This document shows positions 55,181 to 64,000 of a DNA stretch of 64,000 nucleotides, piece after piece. The notes under the pieces were generated by a model that did not search any database, had not been told where the DNA came from, and was given only the letters and a program-made list of their open reading frames with translations. Within the stretch, counting starts at the first letter, position 1. Each line of letters starts with the position of its first letter. A program made the position numbers and the translations under genes. Source of the stretch: Symbiodinium natans. Taxonomy: Eukaryota > Sar > Dinophyceae > Suessiales > Symbiodiniaceae. The stretch spans positions 750,001 through 814,000 of the forward strand of contig CAJNDS010000380.1 of the NCBI GenBank assembly GCA_905221605.1, written 5' to 3'.

Positions 55181-56091
55181 ATGGGAATGGTAGACATCTT
55201 CAGCAGCAGGTCTACGGTTTTGCGTGTTGGGGATCGCCTGAAGACTGCAGGAACCCAACCCACAATGATTGAAAATCTGCTTCAGGTCCAAAGGGGCTTC
55301 GGGTGGTCTGAAGCTCAGTCGATTGCCAGAGTTTAGGGTTTAGGGTTTAGGGTTTCAGAGGGTTTTCTAGGGTTGGAACCCTTACGGCCTGGCTCTTCAG
55401 GGTTGAGCTGGACCTTCTCTCCGATAAGCTGTCAAGACTTAATGCTAGCGAAGCCTGCGCCCGTTCTGGGTCCATCCCATCCACCGATTCTTCTTACCTA
55501 TCCTTCCCTCCTTTAGCTCCCGAAACAGGAGGGGTTTGCGGTAGAAGGTGTACCTTCTCGGGGTCCTTGTCATATCAGAGGATCATACTATGTGGGGGTC
55601 TATGTTCTTCAGGACACTCCGTCCTCTGGCTTCCATCATCCCTAAGGTGGTCTTGTCATTCCAACCTCGTAAATCTTGCATTCGCTCGATTCTGCACAAC
55701 TTGTTTAATCCCCTGAGCCCTCAACCCTAAAACCCCTAAACCCCAAACCCCTAAACCCTTACACTCTAGATCCCTAAGCCCTAAACCCTATGTCCCTAAA
55801 GCCTACATCCCTAAATCCCTCCTCCGCCTCAAAGCGGAAGCCATGCGACTCAAGGCCCCCTGTTTCTTAGTAGGGAAGGGCACCAGGGCCCTATGTACAC
55901 CCTTTACGGGAGTACATAGGTACCTCCTTCCCCTGGGTTCTTAGAACTAAGGGCCCTATATATACCATTCAACGGCTGAGAGTTGTAGGGCTTATGTGGT
56001 ACCCTCATTCCCTCAGTCCCTACGAAGAGACCAGCCAGACAAGGCTTCGCATCCAAGGCATGGTCCAGCCCTGGCTTTCGCTTTGGCTTTA
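55181..56091 (+). CDS. Four-exon unrecognised gene
   Basis: 55181-55331 starts at ATG (MGMVDIFSSRSTVLRVGDRL, then a GFGWSEAQSIA end). It is followed by 55409-55512 (ELDLLSDKLSRLNASEACAR), about 55822-55862 (LRLKAEAMRLKAPC) and about 56029-56091 (TRLRIQGMVQPWLSLWL then TAG). The gtttagggtttaggg donor side and hairpin-like sequence before the last exon are typical of this window. Leu/Lys/Arg-rich helices suggest a coiled coil. No family recognised. Confidence 0.45.
55862..56028. mobile_element. Family E hairpin region
   Basis: Two successive fold-back units share gggccctat and gtaccctcattccct words with the sequence at 58499-58600. They fill the intron between two exon-like segments. Confidence 0.5.
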
Positions 56092-56096
56092 GGAGT

Positions 56097-56480
56097 TAAT
56101 TAGGGGCTTAGGGGGCTTGGGGGCTTAGGGGCTTCGGGGTAGGGGCTTAGGGGTTTGGGGCTTAGGGGCTTAGGGGTTCAGGGGTTTAGGGGTTAGGGGT
56201 TTAGGGGCTTAGGGGTTTAGCGGCTTAGGGGCTTAAGGGGCTTAGGGGTTTAGGGGGTTTAGGGGTTTCGGGGCTTAGGGGTTTAGGAGTCTAGGAGTTT
56301 AGGGGTTTAGGGGCTTAGGGGTTTTGGTGTTTTGGGGTTGTGGGGTTTAGGGGTTTAGGGGTTTTGGGGTTTTGGGGGTTTTGGGGGTTTTGGGGCTTAA
56401 GGGGTTTAGGGGTTTAGGGGTTTGGGGTTTAGGGGTTTGGGGGTTTAGGGGCTTTAGGGGCTTAAGGGGTCTAGCGGTTG
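56097..56480. repeat. TTTAGGGG-type variant array (octamer)
   Basis: Nearly 400 bp of taggggttt/taggggctt octamers with extra G, distinct from the TTTAGGG arrays elsewhere. Confidence 0.9.
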
Positions 56481-56619
56481 AGGGTTGAGACCCTACTCAA
56501 ATGCCTGGACTTTGCCTACTGCGTTGCTCCCGCATAAATGCCGTCCCCCCCCCCGTTGAGATGCCCTGAAGCCCCTCTCCCGAAGCCTTCAGAGCCTGAA
56601 ATTAAAATCACTTGCTGCC

Positions 56620-57127
56620 AGGGTGCCAAAGGAGGAAAGCCGCCCATGACGCCCATGAGCCGCTGACACAGCAGGAGTGCGCAGAACTACTTCAGGGGGT
56701 TTAGGGCGTTTAGGGCTTAGGCGTTCTGACCTCAATGTCAAGGTCTCTTCTTTCTGCAAGGGGGGTTCCTTTTTCAAGCAGAGGGGCCCGGGTTGAGACA
56801 ACCCCCCCCTTTGGATCTAGGACTTAAAAGCCTTGAGTCCCTCCCCTTAATCCCCTAGACCGGGTGTTATGGGGTGCAGGGCGGGTGCGCGCGAACTTCA
56901 GGCAGCTCAGCTTGGGGTTCTGGCTGCGCTTTGGCCGTCAACAGCCCGAAGCCTTAAACCCTGAGCCTTAAGCATTTACCCCCAGACCCTACAACCCCAA
57001 AACCCCACGTCCTAAGCGCCCAAACCTCAAGGGCCCTAAGCCCAAGATCCTCAACCACAGTCTCCCTGGGTATCTGTCCATACTCGCCAGCCAAGTGGCA
57101 ACATGGCTCAGCCACCAGCCCTCATAA
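56620..57127 (+). CDS. Three exon-like segments, unrecognised
   Basis: 56623-56690 (RRKAAHDAHEPLTQQECAEL), about 56886-56952 (VRANFRQLSLGFWLRFGRQQ) and 57055-57127 (SLPGYLSILASQVATWLSHQ, then TAA). Codon bias supports coding. No family recognised. Confidence 0.35.
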
Positions 57128-57506
57128 AAGGCTGGAGGCTTTTGGCTTGAGGGCTAAGGGCTTCGGGCTCAAGAGTCTAAATGTTAAATGGTTGAGGGTG
57201 CAAGGGCGTAGGGCTTAAGGATTTATGAGGTTGAGGCTTTTCAGGGTTTAGGGCTTCAGGCTTAACTGTTAAGGTTTAGGGTGTTAAAGACCACTGCTCT
57301 TTCATTAAGGAAGAGGCTAGTTACTGAGTTAATAAGGGCCAATGCGTTTACTACATATAGAGATCATCCTACATTCGTACATTGCTTTCTGCCTATAGCA
57401 GATTTTGTATGTATATACTACTGAATCTTCACTACTGAATCTTCGCAGTAAGCAATATAGTTGAAGGTATTGAGCCCGAAGGCCCGAACCTTTCGCCCTC
57501 AAGGCA

Positions 57507-58070
57507 AAGAGAAGTGGCTGCAAAGCCTGCCCGCAGACGAGCTCACAGGAGAAGTGCTGCTGCCTAAATCCTAAATTCTAAACAATAAGCCCTAAGCCCT
57601 AAGCCCTGAGCCCTGAGCCCTGAGCCCTAAGCCCTAAACCCTAAACCCTAAACCCTAAGCCCAAGACCCTCAACCTCAAACCCTACAGTAAGCCCTCTAT
57701 CCGAACACCCTGAGACCTCCCAAGCCTCAGCCCTTGGCTCCCAGGCTCCCTAGCCCCTGAAGCCTCCACACGCATGAGAAGGAAAGAGCCAGAGCCGTGA
57801 AGCCAGAGACCCCCAAAACCCCCGTAAAACCCCAAACCATGAAACCCTGAACCCTAAACCCTGAACCCTGAACCCTGAACCCTAAACCCTAAGCCCTAAA
57901 CCCTAAACCCTAAACCCTAAACCCTAAACCCTAAACCCTAAACCCTAAACCCTAAACCCTAAACCCTAAACCCTAGTCTTGGAGTTTCCGGTCTTCCCGG
58001 CCAGGCGACGAGGTCGAGCTGCGACAGGCTCTGTTGGACTTCCTTAGCGCCTGGAGGCTCCAGTGCCTCA
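57507..58070 (+). CDS. Two exon-like segments, unrecognised
   Basis: 57507-57568 (KEKWLQSLPADELTGEVLLP) and about 58000-58068 (GDEVELRQALLDFLSAWRLQ). They are separated by CCCTAAG/CCCTAAA arrays (57590-57660 and 57840-57972), and a TTTAGGG run follows the second. No family recognised. Confidence 0.35.
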
Positions 58071-58498
58071 GGGTTTAGGGTTTAGGGTTTAGGGATTAGG
58101 GTGCAATATGCAAATATACACCATCAGGGTTAAAGGTTCAAAGGTCAAAGGTTCAAGGTGAAAAGTTAAAGGGTTACAAGGTGAAAACGTTAGACAGCTT
58201 AAAACGGGTTAACAAGTTAAACAGGTTAAACGGCTTAACGCTTGAAGGTTGAAGGTTGAAGGTGTTTTTTTCGGAGTTTGGAGTCTAGAGTTACACAATG
58301 GACCCAGGGTTTAAATGGGGCTAGGGGATGTAAGGCTTGCGGTTTAGGGTGTAGAGTTTTGGGGATCTTCGGCTTTTGGGGCTTTAAGGTTTGGAGTTTG
58401 GTGTGCAGGGTCTCAGTAAACATGGAGGCAGTGATGAAAATATTGGCGGCACTTTGAGGCTCGGGTCGCTGAAAGCTTGCGCCTTCTGATCTTTGTAG

Positions 58499-58605
58499 GA
58501 AATTAGGGACTGAGGCACCATATAACCCCCTATAGTACCCTTTACAAGACCATTGTGTGGGATCACATAAGGTGCTCTCATTCCCCAATTCCCTGTCAAG
58601 AACCA
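58499..58605. mobile_element. Family E fold-back element upstream of the MFS gene
   Basis: Left ggaaattagggactgaggca pairs with right attccccaattccc, with further internal pairing (ataaccccctatag). It ends at the base before the first ATG of the transporter frame. Confidence 0.5.
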
Positions 58606-60018
58606 ATGAGTCTTCTGTGCTCTTGGCCAGCCATGCTTCTTTGTACAGAGACCCTGACCACCCCGTCGGGGGTGCCATCGAGCTTTGAAGATTCCAGACC
58701 TCGTGCCACTACCTTCGGACTCGGTGCCTCCGCTGACCTTCACATGGCGCCGTGTGCTGCGCCGTTACAAGAAGCTAAGCTGCCCGAGGAGCGGATGCCC
58801 CCTTGGCAGTCGCTCTGCATCGCGATGTATTCAGGCTTCTTGCTGGTCTTGAACTTAGACATTGTGGTTTCCACTGCTGACCGATATGCCCAGACGCTTG
58901 GGGCCGACGAGGCATTCAGTGGACTTGTAATTGCCTTGACGCCTTTGTTCCAGGGCCTCATTGGAATTCCACTCAACTACTGGATGTTGCAGTCAGGCAC
59001 ATCTGTGAAGACGTTGTTGATTCTGATGGCCTCTGGCAGTGTTGCAGGAAACATCGTCTACGCCCTTGCCGGGCTCATGCGCTCCAGGTATGCTATCCTC
59101 TTCGCTCGCACCCTCATCGGCATTTGCCAGTGCCAGCTGGGCGGACCCATCTACATTGCCAAAGCTGTTGGTGTCAAGAAGAGAACGAAGGTCATGTTTG
59201 TGTTCTCCGCCGTCGCCACCTTTGCATTGACAGCAGCACCTCTGCTGTCGGCCCTGCTGGAAACCTTTGTCACTGAGCTTCGGATAGAGAACTTGGTCTT
59301 GGATGCAGACACGATACCGGGCTGGTTCATGGCGCTCACATACTACCTCTTCTTGCTGAAGGTGGTGTTCTTCTTCGAAAACCCAGAGAAGGAGCTGCTT
59401 CCGGATGTAAGTCCTTCCGCGGAGGAAAGCCAAGAGTCCATGTGGACTACCGGCTTCTTCCTGTGCTTGTCTGCCGGCTTTGTTAGCACCATGACGAACT
59501 CCGTGGCCATCGTGTACTTCGTGAAGCTGGCACAGCACACCTGGGGCTGGAGCGTACCCGACACAGCCTTGGTCTTAGCCGCCCTGATGGCCATCGTGTG
59601 CTTCCTTTCACTGGTGAGCAGCAGGCTGGCAAAACTTGTGGAAGACAGGCGTGGCTTGCAGCTGAGCACCATCTCTGCCGCAGGATGTTCGGTGCTTACC
59701 TTCCAGTTTACGCCGGTCTGGTCCGTCGCCGCTATGGGGCTCACGTTGGCTGGTTTGTTGTTCCTGCTGTCCTCAAGTTCGGTGGTCAAGAACTACGCCT
59801 ATGCACTGGCACCGAAGATCGTACCACCGCAATTCAAGGATCGGGCTGGCACACTGAACATGCTAGCGCTGACTTTTGGTCGAGGTGTCGGGGCGCAAGT
59901 GGGAGTCCTCCTCACTTCCCATACCTTTGCAGCATTTCTGCTGGGCACATACCTTTTGCTTTTTGCTTGTATTTCTGTCTTCGGGTTTGGCATGAGGCAG
60001 CATGCCAAAGCCACCTGA
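58606..60018 (+). CDS. Major facilitator superfamily transporter (SPX-MFS/MFSD8-like)
   Basis: One open frame of 470 residues holds about eleven or twelve hydrophobic helices. The first part, SGFLLVLNLDIVVSTADRYA, then LGADEAFSGLVIALTPLFQG and YAILFARTLIGI, aligns with the N-terminal half of vacuolar SPX-MFS and lysosomal MFSD8/CLN7-type carriers (phosphate or chloride related in studied members; substrate here unknown). The ATG at 58606 is the first in frame but directly abuts a fold-back element; the ATG at 58744 (MAPCAAPLQEAKLPEE) leaves a normal cytosolic N-terminus and may be the real start. Absence of any intron contrasts with every other firm gene here and suggests a retrocopy or intron loss. 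The frame ends MRQHAKAT, then TGA. Confidence 0.8.
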   Translation: MSLLCSWPAMLLCTETLTTPSGVPSSFEDSRPRATTFGLGASADLHMAPCAAPLQEAKLPEERMPPWQSLCIAMYSGFLLVLNLDIVVSTADRYAQTLGADEAFSGLVIALTPLFQGLIGIPLNYWMLQSGTSVKTLLILMASGSVAGNIVYALAGLMRSRYAILFARTLIGICQCQLGGPIYIAKAVGVKKRTKVMFVFSAVATFALTAAPLLSALLETFVTELRIENLVLDADTIPGWFMALTYYLFLLKVVFFFENPEKELLPDVSPSAEESQESMWTTGFFLCLSAGFVSTMTNSVAIVYFVKLAQHTWGWSVPDTALVLAALMAIVCFLSLVSSRLAKLVEDRRGLQLSTISAAGCSVLTFQFTPVWSVAAMGLTLAGLLFLLSSSSVVKNYAYALAPKIVPPQFKDRAGTLNMLALTFGRGVGAQVGVLLTSHTFAAFLLGTYLLLFACISVFGFGMRQHAKAT

Positions 60019-60821
60019 TCTTTTGCAGATTTTTGCAGATGCACAGACTTTTGTGCGCGACCATGTCAAATTAGTAAACGGCCTTTCTTGTCGTTCAGCG
60101 ACAGGTCGTTGCATGTGTCCACAGGCATTCAGTGCCTTTGTGTGACACGCCGGAGATGTCTCAAAGACAGCAGGACACGTGCAGGAGGAGCTTGCGCGTG
60201 CCCTGTGCTGCTTTGGATTTGAAAAGGAACTCGGTTTAGGGTGGAACTATTGCGCTGCCACACAAGACAAGGAACGTGCCGACTTTGATTCACTATGCAA
60301 TGCTTCAGTTGTCTGCTCTCTAGCATGCCCCAACGGAACGGACAATTAGGGATCGACCTCCAGATGCATCTGAGAACTTTTGGTGGAAGATGTCGTTACG
60401 AAAGCACGAGCTGAACCATACTGCTCAAGATTCCTACTTGCAACTTCCGTCATCCTGCGATGTTCGCGAGCATGTGCTTTGGAGAGATGCAACATGCAAC
60501 GCAGCCGAATCGACCCTAAAAGCCTAGCAGCCCTAATCCCAAGCTGGAACCCCTCAGAACCTGAATAGTGGGCAAGGTTAGGCTGGAGGCTTAGGGTTCA
60601 GCATCTCATGTTCTAGCTTTCGCTAGTCAGGCTCGTCAGGCATCGGATATGTAACCTACCCGCGCATCGACTCGCCGAACAATGGGAACATACATTTTCG
60701 GTTTCTTCCAGAGACTCCTTCTGCTGACCTTCCGGCAAAATCCTAAATCCTAAATCCTAAATCCGAAAAGCCGTAGAGAGGCCCTGGACCCCTATGTCCT
60801 ACATCCACGCGCTCCGGAAGC
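60019..60821. other. 3' flank of the MFS gene, no recognised gene
   Basis: No coding-type frame or telomere-like array was seen, apart from a short ctaaatcctaaatcc run at 60741-60763. Confidence 0.4.
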
Positions 60822-61349
60822 TTGAGTCCAAAAATCAGATCACTTTCAAACACCCTAAACCCTAAACCCAAGGTTCATGGGCAGCTACAAAAGATCTTTT
60901 TGTGTAGCGGCACAGTGAGGTTGAAAATCCAGTCAAAAAACTTGCCACACAACAAAACGACCAGATTCCTAACTGAGCTTGGCATCCGGGCAAGTGGTCG
61001 GATTCCCTTTCATTTCGGAACCGACCTTTTCTTTTCGGAGCTGAATCGGGCGTGGAAGAGCCTGGGCTTCAAACGCGCTGTGCTGTCCCTACAAGTTGGG
61101 CTTGGAGGGGCAAATATTAGAGACTGCGCCGTCCCCAAGTTTTGGGTTGTGGAGGAACGAAGTTCGGGACAGTGTCTCCATCTGGCGCAGCAAAGTTTAG
61201 GGACTCTGCATCGCTCCGGGGCCTCAGGACTGATGGAGTGCTTAAGACCAAAACCCCTTTCCTACAAAGTCTCCAACCCGACTTTTGGGCTCCTTCCTTG
61301 CACGTCAGGCCTGGCAAAGGCAAAGGTGGCGCCAGCGCCCCCTTGCTGA
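60822..61349 (+). CDS. Doubtful ORF, unrecognised
   Basis: The frame has 175 codons without a stop (FLTELGIRASGRIPFHFGTD, then LNRAWKSLGFKRAVLSLQ). Its start is a non-ATG codon inside repeat-like sequence, and part overlaps other open frames. Codon bias is moderate in 60970-61140 only. It could be an exon of that size. Confidence 0.25.
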   Translation: MSPKIRSLSNTLNPKPKVHGQLQKIFLCSGTVRLKIQSKNLPHNKTTRFLTELGIRASGRIPFHFGTDLFFSELNRAWKSLGFKRAVLSLQVGLGGANIRDCAVPKFWVVEERSSGQCLHLAQQSLGTLHRSGASGLMECLRPKPLSYKVSNPTFGLLPCTSGLAKAKVAPAPPC

Positions 61350-61492
61350 ACGAGGCCATTCAGAGGGTTCCAGGTTTAGGGGTTGAGGCTGAGAAGTTGA
61401 GCCTTAAACCCCAAACCCGAAGCGCAACGCCCTGAAAGATGCCCCACTTTTGTAAATGGAGGGAGGCAGGGGTCTCGGGCTACTGTGCCAAA

Positions 61493-61758
61493 GTGGAGAC
61501 GCCATGTATGGTTTGGCTGGTTGGCCTTGTGACTCAGGTTTAGCTGACTAGCAAGACCCTCGACGCATGGACATCCATTTTCCTCTCTTCGCCTGTGCAT
61601 TGTCCGGCCGTGCCTAGGGACCTCCATGTTCCCTGTCTGGGGGTTTAGGGTTTAGTCCCACGTTGATCTTGAAAGCGATCGCCGCCAGGTGCTGCGCGAC
61701 CCTTCCATCTCCCGGCTGCGTGCAGCACTCCTGCCCTACAATGTTCCGCTTCAGGACG
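61493..61758 (+). CDS. Three exon-like segments, unrecognised
   Basis: About 61493-61535 (ETPCMVWLVGLVTQ before GTTTAG), about 61556-61611 (TLDAWTSIFLSSPVHCPAVP) and 61655-61758 (SHVDLESDRRQVLRDPSISR, then LRAALLPYNVPLQD before GTTTAG). Both outer donors are GTTTAG, formed by a telomere-like word. No family recognised. Confidence 0.4.
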
Positions 61759-62089
61759 TTTAGGGCTTTAGGGCTTTCAGGTTTCCGGGCTTCAGGGTTT
61801 TAAGGAGTAGGTTTTTGGGACGAAGCTTTGGGGGCCTGTTGGGCTTTGCATCTTGTGGCTTGGGTCTGTGCTAGGCTTAGGCTTTAGGGTTCGGGTTGGA
61901 ATAATATTGAGTTTTGTTCCTTTCGCTCAAGCATTGAATCCTCGTTCTAGGTAATTCTGATGATGGTGGAAGGAGCTCTGAGCCCGAAGGCTGTTTTTTT
62001 CTTTAGATGGGTTTTGCCAGGTATTTAAGGGTCTAGGGTTAAGGGTTTCAGCCTGCACCTTCATTCTAATCTGAATGAAAACCTCATAC

Positions 62090-62180
62090 TTGGGATGTTC
62101 ACCCCCCCTACACTAAATACGGATATAATTGGGGGTACTATAATCCCTATTAAGGGCTGTGAAATAGGGGAACATCCCAA
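62090..62180. mobile_element. Hairpin element, family A, with exact 8-bp target-site duplication
   Basis: It begins TTGGGATGTTC and ends GAACATCCCAA over 91 bp. The flanks are cctcatac on both sides (62082-62089 and 62181-62188). It lies 30 bases before the exon at 62211. Confidence 0.85.
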
Positions 62181-62210
62181 CCTCATACCCTGAAATCCTG
62201 GCACTGCCAG

Positions 62211-62501
62211 GAGTGGTTGGAGGCCAGGATAGGCGGAGAGATTGAGGTGCGAGCCAATCAGCTGCGTGGCCGCACCTGTGCACCTCAGTGGGATAGCCTT
62301 AACTCATAAGGAACCAAGTGCGTGGAAGGGATGGGAGGGCTTATTAAGGCTTATGGGATTACTCAGGCCTTACTTGGGGAATATGGGGCCCGTACACCCC
62401 CCTCCCTTACAGGCCCCTGGTTCCGGCTTAGCGGGCGGGCATATCTAAGGAAGGGCCAGCAGGAAATGGTGCGCAGGAGTCTGCGTCTCAGCATCTGAGT
62501 C
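62211..62501 (+). CDS. Exons containing EWLEARIGGEIEV, paralogous to 51803
   Basis: 62211-62286 reads EWLEARIGGEIEVRANQLRG, then RTCAPQ. A terminal segment at about 62450-62501 (GQQEMVRRSLRLSI then TGA) may belong to it. The first exon shares the core W-x-E-x-RIGGEIE with 51803 and starts directly after a CCAG acceptor. Function unknown. Confidence 0.45.
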
Positions 62502-63122
62502 TCTCTTATAGCGGCGCACGGGTTCAGGAACCCCGAAGCCCAAACCTCTGAAACACCGAAACCTCGGCCCTCCTGGTTTATTGTAGGAGCCTTAGTTAGA
62601 GCAGGGTTTTGGGCAGTTTTGGGGGTTATTTTTCAGTACAAAGGGACCTTAAGGGAATGATATTTGTAATGATTTCGAGCTTTTTGTTAAACCTCTGCAC
62701 CCGGAAGCACCTGAACCCAACGTCTCGGACAGCTTCGGTTGTCCAAATCTAACGGTAGTTACATGATCCCTTCATAAGAGCCCTTAAATGGGGACCCCTT
62801 AGATACCCCTCATATACCCTAATGAACCCAAGAGGCTATACTTCAGAGCTCCTTAAAGAAGTCAAGGGACGACATGAATGAAGGGCCAAACTACCCTTAG
62901 GCCCAACGGCTTCGAGACATAGTAGTTAGCCCAGCTTGTGCTGCTTTGCGCACCAAGCCCCAAACTCGACAGTCCCTAAACCATCCCCTGCAACCCTAAG
63001 ACCCCAAAGCACTGAAATCCAAAAACCCTAAGACCCCGAGACCCCAAGACCCTAAAACCTAAAACCCCTAAAGCCCTTACCTCAACCCTAAACCCTCAAC
63101 CCTAAGCCCTAAACCCTTGGTA

Positions 63123-63200
63123 GCCGAAGGTGCGGAGGCGGAGGCAGAGCCGGAGCCTGAGCAGGAGCGCCCCTCAGGGTTCCAGCTCGGAGGGCTCAGA
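63123..63200 (+). CDS. Exon-like segment, acidic Glu/Ala/Pro-rich
   Basis: AEGAEAEAEPEPEQERPSGF continues with QLGGL to an AG/GT-like border. Glu-rich, strongly biased codons. It probably belongs to a linker region of an unidentified protein. Confidence 0.35.
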
Positions 63201-64000
63201 GGCCCCTTACCTTCAGGGCAAAAGGGGGACCGTGATCTTGAAGTAGTCTCAGGCGGTGTGTGCTTAACATAGTGGCTCGGAATAATTGCGACTAGTATTC
63301 CCTTAATGGCCCCTATTTAAATTCTACCATGTTAACCCCCCCCCCCCCAAAGCCCTATTCGAATTATTTAAGGCCCCTATATTGGATGTGTGACCCTGCG
63401 CTCTGGGCAAAGTTCTGTGCGACCGTGTGAACTCGGAGGCTCTTTTGACTAAGAAAGTCTCCTGAGAGTCCCCATAGAAACCCCATAATAATCCATGAAA
63501 CCTAACTTACCCTACTTATTCAGTCACAAGGCTGTAAGCTTAAGGAAATATTTGTCAGATATGATTGTTGCTTGCGATCGCAGGGTTCTATAGTTGTGGC
63601 ATGCTTGGGGCTTAAGAGGTTGAGGGTTTGAGATTCAGGAGTCGGGTCTTAAGGTACCCTCCATGTTACATATATGTATATATATATACATATATATACA
63701 TATGCATATATATATATATAATATTATTTATCTATAGAAATGTTTGTTCATATTTGTTCAAGCTTAGAAATCTATTTGTGCATGTTACTTCTTGGTGTAC
63801 TTGCCTACTTGCATAATTTATGGTTTACTCACGCATATACAAGTACACCTAGGTAGCCCCAAAGCAGCCCCTAGAAACCCCTCGGTCCGTTAAGGGGCCC
63901 CGTTGCAGTCCTCCCTTTGGGTCGTTTCAAACATTGAGTCGAGGCTGGGCAGGGTTCCCGAGCCCTTATCTTATACGACCCCGAGCCCACTATGTGTAGG
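63201..64000. other. Right-hand flank: family D element and TA repeats
   Basis: 63275-63385 is a family D copy (cggaataattgcgactagta, then cctattcgaattatttaagg). A TA/TATG microsatellite is at 63667-63722. No gene was seen. Confidence 0.5.

Noticed and set aside
58993-59538. Reverse-strand ORFs inside the MFS gene
   Set aside because: No motifs; explained by codon bias of the transporter frame.

Overview
This window looks like nuclear DNA of a dinoflagellate, most plausibly a Symbiodiniaceae/Suessiales-type photosynthetic species. That is inferred, since no marker gene for taxonomy is present. The evidence is as follows. Almost every recognisable gene lies on the + strand, which fits unidirectional gene arrays. 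Introns are numerous, and several are best fitted by GC-AG or GA-AG boundaries. Telomere-type TTTAGGG/CCCTAAA repeats are scattered in both orientations through introns and spacers. A nucleus-type plastid ferredoxin-NADP reductase gene is present, together with families common in these genomes (OpuAC-like substrate-binding protein, cysteine-rich GCC2/GCC3-like membrane protein, TIR-domain protein, plastid-type lipid desaturase).

Layout. 1-229: tail of a gene. 1520-3596: secreted OpuAC/glycine-betaine-binding-like protein. About 3835-7028: cysteine-rich extracellular region followed by a multi-pass membrane domain. 7813-12289: TIR-domain protein in about eight exons, with a plant-style WCxxE motif. 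13830-15224: Kua/CarF/FAD4-type lipid desaturase in four exons. 17889-20075: PLOD/procollagen-type glycosyltransferase in five phase-consistent exons. 23201-26504: ferredoxin-NADP reductase in five phase-consistent exons, with possible targeting exons further upstream. 27.4-57.6 kb: many short exon-like islands with strong third-position bias, most not assignable to a family; one resembles a cyclin box. 58606-60018: an MFS transporter of the SPX-MFS/MFSD8 type in one uninterrupted reading frame. 61.5-63.2 kb: more short exons.

Repeats dominate the non-coding part. There are interstitial telomere-like arrays, several of them homogenised to different variant units (7-, 8- and 11-mers). At least five families of roughly 90-130 bp hairpin elements with terminal inverted repeats lie between exons. 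One family (15391, 41615, 62090) carries 8-bp target-site duplications, exact in two of three copies. These are good candidates for introner-like or MITE-like non-autonomous elements, and are the most interesting system here.

Limits: exon boundaries were fitted by eye from reading-frame openness, codon third-position bias, splice phase and family motifs. Gene spans marked unrecognised are exon clusters, and whether neighbouring exons belong to one gene is not proven.
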